14,240 nt of DNA from contig JACBOA010000024.1 of assembly GCA_013403005.1 (NCBI GenBank), positions 1-14,240 of the forward strand. Direction: 5' to 3'. A program made the position numbers and the translations under genes. The DNA is from Methanobacteriaceae archaeon (GTDB lineage Archaea > Methanobacteriota > Methanobacteria > Methanobacteriales > Methanobacteriaceae). Shown here one piece after another: positions 7,661-14,240 of this stretch. Under the pieces are notes generated by a model, which was not told the DNA's origin, made no database searches, and was given only the letters and a program-made list of their open reading frames with translations. Every line of letters starts with the position of its first letter. Within the stretch, counting starts at the first letter, position 1.

Positions 7661-8341
7661 ATGGAAAGAGGATATCCCAGGATACGGTTCCAGAAAAAAT
7701 TGGATGAATTAAAAGAAGAAGTTGATGAAATGGGTCAGGCCACCCTAAAGGCTTACAGAGACGCTTTTACCACTTTTCTTGATTATGATTCCCAGCTGGT
7801 GAAGAATGTTATGGAGGCCAATAAAAAAGTCCATGAAATGGGTTTCCAGATAGAACATGATGCCATGAGCATAATTGCAGCTGAACAACCTGTGGCGGGA
7901 GATCTAAGATTCATCGAAGCAAGTATCAAGGTTTCAAGTCACTTAAAACGGATTGCTGGCCTGGCTGCAAACATTGCTGAAGTTGCCCGTCATGTTAAAG
8001 ATGAAGAGATCCCTGAAAAGCCAATGTTTGACTTGCAGCGCATGGCAGACATTGTGGATGGGATGGTTAGTAAGAGTTTGGCTGCTTTCCTGGCTAAAAA
8101 CATGAACGTTGCCCGGGAATTACACCGAGATGATGATAAAGTGGATGATCTTTTTGACCATGCCTTAAAAGACATCACCAAAAGCATGTTCCAGGATAAA
8201 GAATCCATCTCTTACTCCATATATCTATTGTTCCTGGCTCGTTTCTTAGAGAGAATCGCAGATCGCGCGGAAAACATTGGTGACAGAACCATCTTCATGA
8301 TCACCTGTGAAAAACAGCAATTTACTGTTGAGAAAAAATAG
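7661..8341 (+). CDS. phoU: PhoU family phosphate regulator (second copy)
   Basis: This 226-residue PhoU protein has the repeat signature EHDAMSIIAAEQPVAGDLR (65-83) and the C-terminal FLERIADRAENIGDR (195-209). Its second metal motif is intact (Glu197, Asp201), but the first repeat reads KRIAG, losing both acidic residues (Lys96, Gly100). It is probably cytoplasmic and acts with PstB. I chose ATG 7661, with AGGTGG (7647-7652) 8 nt upstream; the in-frame GTG at 7649 overlaps that site. It is the last gene of the pst operon and is followed 11 nt later by a strong hairpin terminator. Confidence 0.92.
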   Translation: MERGYPRIRFQKKLDELKEEVDEMGQATLKAYRDAFTTFLDYDSQLVKNVMEANKKVHEMGFQIEHDAMSIIAAEQPVAGDLRFIEASIKVSSHLKRIAGLAANIAEVARHVKDEEIPEKPMFDLQRMADIVDGMVSKSLAAFLAKNMNVARELHRDDDKVDDLFDHALKDITKSMFQDKESISYSIYLLFLARFLERIADRAENIGDRTIFMITCEKQQFTVEKK

Positions 8342-8352
8342 CAATAGATATT

Positions 8353-8377
8353 AAAGGATGATTTATCATCCTTTTTT
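8353..8377 (+). terminator. Strong hairpin terminator of the pst-phoU operon
   Basis: AAAGGATGA (8353-8361) pairs perfectly with TCATCCTTT (8366-8374) around a TTTA loop. A run of six Ts (8372-8377) overlaps the 3' arm, and another T-run follows at 8380-8384. Confidence 0.85.
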
Positions 8378-8435
8378 GTTTTTATTCCCTTTTTATTTTA
8401 CCATTTTATATAACTATTAGGATATTAGATAATAA

Positions 8436-8526
8436 GGAAGTTACAGGAATATGATGAGTTGATTGATGAAGTTTGATATCCTCTTAAATTACTTTAAGAA
8501 GGGTGAAACTGAAGGGTTAATTTTTT
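8436..8526 (+). ncRNA. Candidate short non-coding transcript in the phoU-fumarase gap
   Basis: TTTTATATAA (8405-8414) is a plausible box A that predicts a start near 8436. A T-run (8521-8526) inside GTTAA/TTAAC arms (8516-8520 and 8525-8529) could end the transcript. Between them are a stem-loop (8480-8488 with 8493-8502, loop TTAC) and sequences matching C/D-box guide RNA motifs: ATGATGA (8451-8457), TGATGA (8464-8469) and CTGA (8509-8512). The box spacing is not canonical and no D' box is seen. No open frame of useful length exists here. AT-rich gaps produce such motifs by chance, so this is only a candidate. Confidence 0.2.
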
Positions 8527-8574
8527 AACAATAGTACAAAAAGTAATAAGTAGTATTTAGAATATGATATTTTT

Positions 8575-9426
8575 TCAATCTTTCAAAATCCCACTAGCAC
8601 TTCGGGCTGCCCAGCACTGAATACAAACTCCAATGGGCAGTCCAGCAGTGTGGGTGTCCGCATATTCTATTTTAACATCCAGTGCCGTTGTTTTACCACC
8701 CATTCCCATAGGGCCTATTCCCGTGGAGTTAATCATTTCCAGCATCTCGTTTTCTAAAACTGCGATTCTTTCTTCAGGGTGATTAACTCCTAATTTCCTT
8801 AAAAGTGCCTTTTTCGCAAGTTTAAGGGCCATGTCAGAGGTTCCTCCTATCCCCACACCCACCACAATAGGAGGGCAGGGTTTACCTCCAGCGGCAATCA
8901 CAGTTTCCAGGATGAAATTTTTAATTCCTTCTACCCCCTCACCAGGAAGGGCCATTTTAAGTGCGTTGTTATTTTCAGAACCAAAGCCCTTGGGGAAAAC
9001 TGTAATTTCCAGTGAATCTGTGTTTACCAGTTCTACATCCATCTGGGGAATAAATCTTCCTATGTTGTTCCCGGTATTTTTACGAGTCAAGGGATCCACA
9101 ACATTGGGTCGGAGAGGGACCTCACCAGTGGCTTTTTCAACTCCACTTTTGATTCCATTAATAATACCCTCATGATTATTTTCCACTTGGACATTTCCAT
9201 ATTTTACAAAAATTATGGGTAGTCCAGTGTCCTGACAGAGGGGAATCTCCCTTTCTTCAGCAGCTTTTATATTGTCTAAAATAGCTTTGAGGTTTAAAAG
9301 AGCAGTTTCATCCTCTTCCTCATGATATGCATCTTCAAGTGACTTTTTAACATCATGGGGGAGATTAATAACAGCTTCTTTGAACAAGCGGCAAACTTCC
9401 TCTTCCACTATTTTTTGGCGAATCAT
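8575..9426 (-). CDS. Fumarate hydratase class I, alpha (N-terminal) subunit
   Basis: This 283-residue subunit of a two-subunit, oxygen-sensitive [4Fe-4S] hydro-lyase converts fumarate and malate in the incomplete reductive TCA branch. The cluster cysteines are visible: Cys64 in PLCQDTG, Cys184 in GGKPCPP, and Cys271 (with Cys268) in VCIQCWA. GVGIGGTSDMA and GIGPMGMGGKTTALDVKIEY are family hallmarks. The beta subunit that completes the active site is not in this window. L(+)-tartrate dehydratase alpha subunits are similar, so substrate is not certain. No ribosome site precedes the ATG, and box A at 9458-9451 predicts a start about 2 nt before it, so the mRNA is probably leaderless. It lies downstream of porF but across a 265-bp gap with terminator-like sequences. 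Confidence 0.92.
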   Translation of the reverse strand: MIRQKIVEEEVCRLFKEAVINLPHDVKKSLEDAYHEEEDETALLNLKAILDNIKAAEEREIPLCQDTGLPIIFVKYGNVQVENNHEGIINGIKSGVEKATGEVPLRPNVVDPLTRKNTGNNIGRFIPQMDVELVNTDSLEITVFPKGFGSENNNALKMALPGEGVEGIKNFILETVIAAGGKPCPPIVVGVGIGGTSDMALKLAKKALLRKLGVNHPEERIAVLENEMLEMINSTGIGPMGMGGKTTALDVKIEYADTHTAGLPIGVCIQCWAARSASGILKD

Positions 9427-9450
9427 AGAATCAGTTTATAAAAATTCAGT

Positions 9451-9458
9451 TATTTAAA
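9451..9458 (-). promoter_or_regulatory. Box A for a nearly leaderless fumarase transcript
   Basis: On the minus strand this octamer reads TTTAAATA, a full box A match, centred about 28 nt upstream of the ATG at 9426. Archaeal start sites lie about 26 nt from the box centre, so the mRNA would begin within about 2 nt of the ATG. A second TATA-like element at 9445-9436 is too close to the gene to be used without cutting into it. Confidence 0.5.
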
Positions 9459-9679
9459 TCTAGCCATGAGGTGCAGTTGATGATCGGAAAAAATCATGCC
9501 GCAGATAAATTATTAGAAAATTTAAAAAAAGAAATGCGATGAGCTAATAAAAAAAATTAAAATACAGATAATGAGCCATATAACGGAATAAAAGTGAGGA
9601 AACACATAAATTATTCATAAAACTTCTATAATGGTTTTATAAGGTGATAAAAAGTTAAAGATGAGAAATAAATGAATTA

Positions 9680-9712
9680 AAGATGATCAAATCAGTATTT
9701 CATGATCATCTT
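9680..9712 (-). terminator. Hairpin over the porF stop codon
   Basis: AAGATGATCA (9680-9689) and TGATCATCTT (9703-9712) form a perfect 10-bp inverted repeat with a 13-nt loop that contains the porF stop (9692-9694). Immediately downstream on the minus strand only short T-runs occur, but T8 lies further on (9556-9549). The hairpin may stabilise the por mRNA 3' end, with termination in the later T-run. The 9427-9691 gap holds no gene. Confidence 0.45.
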
Positions 9713-10123
9713 AACTCTTTCCAGTTCCCGGGCTATGCGGTCCCTTTTATCAGTTAGCATATCCTCAGAACTCATTTTAAGCGCGTCTTTAGGACAAACA
9801 GCTACGCAAAGTGGTTCGTCCCTTTCAATGCACAGGTCACATTTGCTGGCAATACCACACTCATCCAGCTGAATGGCTCCAATGGGGCAGGCATCCCTGC
9901 AAAGACCGCAACCAATGCAGTCTTCCTGGTGGATGACCACTGCACCTTCAATTTTTTCAATGGCATCTTCCGGACATACGGTCATACATGGTGCCCGGTC
10001 TTCAGCACAGTGCAGACAGAAAACTGGCACTCCACTGATAACCCTTATGGCATTTTTGGGACAGATACGTTCACATTTACCACATTCATCACATAATTCC
10101 GGCCTTGAAACAAGTTCTTTCAT
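9692..10123 (-). CDS. porF: Polyferredoxin-like protein PorF, four predicted [4Fe-4S] motifs
   Basis: This 143-residue soluble protein has four cysteine quartets: Cys11/14/17/21, Cys36/39/46/50, Cys69/72/75/79 and Cys95/98/106/110, the ferredoxin pattern also seen in HycB/CooF-type electron carriers. One extra cysteine (89) is not in a quartet. It probably passes electrons to pyruvate oxidoreductase in the anabolic direction; in Methanococcus maripaludis porE and porF were reported to support this role. GGAGGT (within the 3' end of porE) lies 5 nt before the ATG, and the gap to porE is one base. It is the last gene of the operon. The C-terminal 30 residues form a charged helix. Confidence 0.87.
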   Translation of the reverse strand: MKELVSRPELCDECGKCERICPKNAIRVISGVPVFCLHCAEDRAPCMTVCPEDAIEKIEGAVVIHQEDCIGCGLCRDACPIGAIQLDECGIASKCDLCIERDEPLCVAVCPKDALKMSSEDMLTDKRDRIARELERVKMIMKY

Positions 10124-10124
10124 G

Positions 10125-10628
10125 TTAGACCTCCTTGTCCAGTGCTTTTTTGGCCCGGGTGTTGGCGGTCATCACTCCAATGAGATCAGAACTTTTCCGT
10201 TTCTTTTTGCTGAGACCGGTGATTTTCTCAATGTGTTTGCGCTGTCTTTCTGCCTGCAGCTTGGCAGTGTCCACCTTGGCGATAGCTCGTTTGGAACAGG
10301 CCTTAATACATGCCGGTGTACCGAGATCGGGGCACTGGTGGCATTTATGGGCTTTACGCTCGTGGATCACCACAGCACCAAAGGGACATACCATCATGCA
10401 CAATCCACAGCCAATACACCTCTCCTTTTGAATTCCTTCTTCGCTAATAGCCTCAGTGGGGCAGATTAGTTGGCAAGGTGCGTCTTCGCACTGCTGGCAG
10501 ATGATGGGATAGAATGATCCTTCTACTTCCCTTACCAGGATCCCTGAAGTCCCATGGAGCTGGGCGCAAGCTTCCTGACAGTCCAGGCACCCATCACAGA
10601 GATCAGGTTGGATTATTATCTTTTCCAA
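10125..10628 (-). CDS. porE: Polyferredoxin-like protein PorE, four predicted [4Fe-4S] motifs
   Basis: This 167-residue paralogue of PorF has quartets Cys11/14/17/21, Cys44/47/52/56, Cys71/74/77/81 and Cys96/99/107/111. Beyond residue 115 a Lys/Arg-rich tail (around SKKKRKSS) has no counterpart in PorF and may bind a partner or nucleic acid; that is a guess. The start is TTG 10628: GAGGAGG lies 7 nt before it, and the nearby ATG overlapping the porB stop is in another frame. It probably forms an electron relay with PorF and PorD. The spacing to porB is 12 nt. Confidence 0.87.
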   Translation of the reverse strand: MEKIIIQPDLCDGCLDCQEACAQLHGTSGILVREVEGSFYPIICQQCEDAPCQLICPTEAISEEGIQKERCIGCGLCMMVCPFGAVVIHERKAHKCHQCPDLGTPACIKACSKRAIAKVDTAKLQAERQRKHIEKITGLSKKKRKSSDLIGVMTANTRAKKALDKEV

Positions 10629-10640
10629 GGCTAAGCCTCC

Positions 10641-11504
<864 letters not shown>

Positions 11505-12656
11505 TTAAAGTTCCTCCTTTCTGAGTCCTATCCACTCCACTTCATTGGTGGGGTTCTTAGTTTTATCAACGATTTCTCTTATGTGGTCGGGGGTTATGTC
11601 TCGGCCTCCCAATCCTGCGATAAATCCGTATGCATCAACATCCATCTGGGCTTTGATTTCATTGTATACAACTCCACCAATTCCAAAGGATATGTTTTTA
11701 TCAAGAACTGCGACTTTTGAAGCCTTACTCAGCACATCATTCATAATTTCCCTGGGGAAGGGCCGGAATACTCTTATCTTAAGAAGACCTACTTTCTCTC
11801 CCTCACTCCTCATTTTGTCAATCACTGCTTTGATGGTACCGCAGACGGAACCCATGGCCACAATTATTATCTCAGCATCCTCACACTGGTATGTTTCCAC
11901 GAAATCATATTCCCTTCCAAATATTTCCTTAAACTCCTTTTGAGCCTTGGCAATTACTTTTTGGGATCTTTCCATGGCCAGTTGCATGGCGTATCTTGCT
12001 TCCATGTAGTAGTTGGGGTCAGTGAAGGTACCAATGGACATGGGGTTTTCAGGGTCAAGGACGCCCTGTGATGGTACATAATTTGGTAAGAATTTTTCCA
12101 CATCTTCAGAACTTGGTATATCCACAGGTTCCACGGTATGGGTTAAAATAAATCCATCAATACAGACCATGCATGGCAGGAGGACATCCGGGTCTTCAGA
12201 GACTCTGTAAGCAATTAAAATAGCATCCAGTGCTTCTTGGGCGTTTTCTGCATAGAATTGCATCCATCCAGAGTCACGTTCTGATATGGAGTCCTGCTGG
12301 TCGTTCCATATGCTCAGTGGTGCAGATAATGCACGGTTGGCATTGGCCAGTACAATGGGGGTTCTCATTCCCGCAGCAGCAAAGAGTATTTCGTGCATAA
12401 GGGCCAGTCCCTGGGATGAGGTGGCACTGAAAACCCTTACTCCTGTACTTGAGGCTCCTACCGCAGCACTCATAGCGCTGTGCTCAGATTCAACTCTTAT
12501 GTATTCTGCTTTAAGTTCACCATCTGCCACAAACTGGGCTAAATACTCTGATATGGATGTTTGAGGGGTTATGGGGTAAACAGGCACTACTTGTGGTTTG
12601 GCCAGTCGAACAGCCTCTGCGATTGCTTTGTTGGCAGATATAACTTTTAGGACCAT
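11505..12656 (-). CDS. porA: Pyruvate:ferredoxin oxidoreductase alpha subunit PorA
   Basis: This 383-residue subunit carries the pyrimidine-binding TPP domain and domain II of the oxidoreductase. Motifs are YPITPQT (27-33), ESEHSAM around the presumed catalytic Glu58, ATSSQGLALMHE (78-89), the NDQQDSISERDSGW block, and the C-terminal domain's RVFRPFP and VAVLDKN. The length fits archaeal four-subunit enzymes. GGAGAGGG, within the last codons of porD, precedes the ATG, and the gap to porD is 2 nt. It works with PorB, PorD and PorG. Confidence 0.95.
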   Translation of the reverse strand: MVLKVISANKAIAEAVRLAKPQVVPVYPITPQTSISEYLAQFVADGELKAEYIRVESEHSAMSAAVGASSTGVRVFSATSSQGLALMHEILFAAAGMRTPIVLANANRALSAPLSIWNDQQDSISERDSGWMQFYAENAQEALDAILIAYRVSEDPDVLLPCMVCIDGFILTHTVEPVDIPSSEDVEKFLPNYVPSQGVLDPENPMSIGTFTDPNYYMEARYAMQLAMERSQKVIAKAQKEFKEIFGREYDFVETYQCEDAEIIIVAMGSVCGTIKAVIDKMRSEGEKVGLLKIRVFRPFPREIMNDVLSKASKVAVLDKNISFGIGGVVYNEIKAQMDVDAYGFIAGLGGRDITPDHIREIVDKTKNPTNEVEWIGLRKEEL

Positions 12657-12658
12657 TT

Positions 12659-12901
12659 TTATTCCCTCTCCATTTTTATTGCTTCAACTGGACATTCTTC
12701 TGCACATATGCCGCAGCCTTTACAGTAATCATAATCTATTTCATAGTCTTTGTTTATGCATCCTTCAGGACAGAAAAGAACACAATTCCCGCATTCAATA
12801 CATTTTTCGTTGTCAAGAACGGGTTTGAAGGTTCTCCAGCTCCCTGTTTTGTTATTTCGGGTGCTTCCTGGTTCTTTAACGCATGCTCCAACTGTTACCA
12901 T
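12659..12901 (-). CDS. porD: Pyruvate:ferredoxin oxidoreductase delta subunit PorD (2[4Fe-4S] ferredoxin)
   Basis: This 80-residue subunit has two ferredoxin quartets, Cys34/37/40/44 (CIECGNCVLFC) and Cys60/63/66/70 (CKGCGICAEEC). It carries electrons between external ferredoxin and the PorB cluster. The N-terminal 30 residues, with GSWRTFKPVLD, are typical of the delta subunit. The start ATG has GGTGAT 3 nt upstream, the same layout as at the pstS genes. It is 17 nt from porG and 2 nt from porA. Confidence 0.95.
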   Translation of the reverse strand: MVTVGACVKEPGSTRNNKTGSWRTFKPVLDNEKCIECGNCVLFCPEGCINKDYEIDYDYCKGCGICAEECPVEAIKMERE

Positions 12902-12918
12902 CAGATCACCTTTAATTA

Positions 12919-13481
<563 letters not shown>

Positions 13482-13485
13482 ATAC

Positions 13486-13494
13486 ATATATATA
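13486..13494 (-). promoter_or_regulatory. Predicted por operon promoter (TATA region)
   Basis: On the minus strand CTATATATATG (13495-13485 region) is a TATA-rich element that would start transcription near 13464, about 20 nt before the porG ATG, leaving GGAGGT in the leader. A nearer TATTTATAAT (13483-13474) would give a leader too short to hold the ribosome site. Both are AT-rich matches, so the exact box is uncertain. Confidence 0.45.
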
Positions 13495-13510
13495 GGTGTT
13501 GGTGACAGTT

Positions 13511-13529
13511 TCCCTAAAAATAATAGGGA
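13511..13529. promoter_or_regulatory. Inverted repeat upstream of the por TATA region
   Basis: TCCCTA (13511-13516) and TAGGGA (13524-13529) form a 6-bp palindrome with a 7-nt centre, about 20-40 bp upstream of the por TATA element on the minus strand. A regulator-binding role is inferred from position only. Confidence 0.3.
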
Positions 13530-13712
13530 TAGATCCTGTAGATTTATGGAATTTAAATTATTAATATGGGGTTTTAATAAATAATATTCCTTATTTATCA
13601 TACTTAGCATGGAAACATGGTATTATGGTGTTTGATATAAAAAATTAACTTTTAGGTGAATCTTTTTCTCAAAAAGGAGTTTAAAAAATTATAAATATGC
13701 TAAAACGAGTGA

Positions 13713-13762
13713 TTCTCTCAAGTGAAGGGAAGAATAATATTTTTTAAGTTTTTATTTTTTTT
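13713..13762 (+). terminator. Plus-strand hairpin and three T-runs with no recognised upstream gene
   Basis: TTCTCTC (13713-13719) pairs with GGGAAGAA (13727-13734), with one bulged A and a 7-nt loop. T6 (13740-13745), T5 (13749-13753) and T8 (13755-13762) follow. This is terminator architecture on the plus strand, yet the nearest upstream gene on that strand is more than 5 kb away. Upstream TATA-like sequences at 13473-13484 and 13635-13643 could start a short transcript. Confidence 0.45.
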
Positions 13763-13880
13763 ATTCACTCTGATGATAAGGTTTAAACACATTTTTAATT
13801 ATAATCCTGGAACACTCTCCTCTTAAAGGGGTTTTATATAAATTTTATTTCCTTTAGTAGTATGATCTTTTATTTATGAA

Positions 13881-13890
13881 GCTATAAAAA
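13881..13890 (+). promoter_or_regulatory. Predicted promoter of the dihydropteroate-synthase-related gene
   Basis: CTATAAAAA (13882-13890) is TATA-like and would place the start near 13912, leaving a leader of only about 11 nt before the ATG at 13923. No clear ribosome site is present in that leader (GTGGGAC is a poor match). Another TATA-like element, TTTTATATAA (13832-13841), would give a longer leader. Confidence 0.35.
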
Positions 13891-13922
13891 TAATTTCTAT
13901 AAAAGAAAGTGGGACTATTGCC

Positions 13923-14240
13923 ATGAAAATATTGATAATAACTGCTGAACTTGCCAGCTCACTGGTTAAAGCCGCGTCATTGAAATCTCATCATGATGTT
14001 GGAGTTCACGTGGTTGAAACCCCTATAGCTGCTTTTCTAACTCCGAAGAGAATTATCAGGGAGTTGCAGAAAATACCAGAGCAGGAGTTGCAATCAGTGG
14101 ACATGATAATCACTCCAGGACTTATTCGAAAGGATGTGAGTCCTGTTTACGAGGAAATGGGAATACCCACCTATAAGGGATCTACTGATGCCTCAGATCT
14201 GGATATTGTACTGGAAATGGTTGATAAACTGGATTTATCC
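13923..14240 (+). CDS. Dihydropteroate synthase-related protein, N-terminal part (cut by window edge)
   Basis: 106 residues are visible, open to the right edge. The N-terminus MKILIITAELASSLVKAAS, the HVVETPIAAFLTPKRI block, the DMIITPGLIRKDVSP block and the YKGSTDASDLDIVLEMVD block match my recollection of the N-terminal domain that precedes a dihydropteroate-synthase-like barrel in a methanogen protein family. Such proteins are thought to act in pterin (tetrahydromethanopterin) biosynthesis, though the reaction of this family is not firmly known to me. The barrel domain would lie beyond the window. ATG 13923 is the first plausible start; the preceding leader lacks a strong ribosome site. 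Confidence 0.72.
   Translation, partial: MKILIITAELASSLVKAASLKSHHDVGVHVVETPIAAFLTPKRIIRELQKIPEQELQSVDMIITPGLIRKDVSPVYEEMGIPTYKGSTDASDLDIVLEMVDKLDLS

Noticed and set aside
8831..9175. Plus-strand 114-codon frame opposite the fumarase gene
   Set aside because: Pro/Ser/Thr-rich shadow of the conserved fumarase frame, with no ribosome site.
9873..10469. Plus-strand 198-codon frame opposite porE and porF
   Set aside because: It is antisense to two cysteine-rich ferredoxin genes whose motifs are unambiguous, and it has no recognisable domain of its own.
13697..13747. 16-codon frame starting at ATG 13697
   Set aside because: The nearest AGGAG is about 16 nt upstream, too far, and the frame runs into the terminator T-run.

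Overview
The window looks like chromosome of a methanogenic archaeon of the order Methanobacteriales, probably Methanobacterium or a close relative. The reasons are the por gene order (gamma, delta, alpha, beta, porE, porF), a DUF2769 cysteine-rich protein, a dihydropteroate-synthase-related gene of the methanogen type, AT-rich gaps with archaeal TATA boxes, and GGTGAT-type ribosome binding sites. This is inferred from gene content; no search was run.

Layout. 1-104 is the 3' tail of an unidentified gene. 160-555 (+) encodes a 12-cysteine DUF2769 protein. 798-1625 (-) encodes a short citrate-synthase-superfamily protein (citryl-CoA lyase-like). 1963-8341 (+) is a complete phosphate uptake and regulation cluster: two phosphate-binding proteins (pstS1, pstS2), permeases pstC and pstA, ATPase pstB, a PhoU protein, a small unrecognised protein, and a second PhoU. 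A strong hairpin terminator closes it at 8353-8377. 8575-9426 (-) encodes the alpha (N-terminal) subunit of a two-subunit class I fumarase, predicted to be translated from a nearly leaderless mRNA. 9692-13443 (-) is the pyruvate:ferredoxin oxidoreductase operon porG-D-A-B-E-F, with 0-17 nt between genes. 13923-14240 (+) is the 5' end of a dihydropteroate-synthase-related gene, cut by the window edge.

How the genes work together. PstS proteins capture phosphate outside the membrane, PstC/PstA/PstB import it with ATP, and the PhoU proteins probably gate or report on transport. The por operon makes pyruvate from acetyl-CoA and CO2 with reduced ferredoxin. PorE and PorF, each with four predicted [4Fe-4S] motifs, probably supply electrons. 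Fumarase acts in the incomplete reductive TCA branch that extends pyruvate and oxaloacetate toward 2-oxoglutarate, so por and fumarase fit one anabolic theme. The role of the citrate-synthase-like protein in such an organism is unclear.

For several genes I moved the start downstream of the longest reading frame, because a ribosome binding site sits just before a later ATG (DUF2769, citrate-synthase-like, pstS2, pstC, both phoU genes). porE keeps a TTG start. I found no tRNA, rRNA, CRISPR array or insertion sequence. The least explained items are the small protein between the two phoU genes, the unevenly degenerate metal-site motifs of the two PhoUs, repeated motifs in the pstS promoters, and two gaps with signs of short non-coding transcripts (8405-8526 and 13444-13762).
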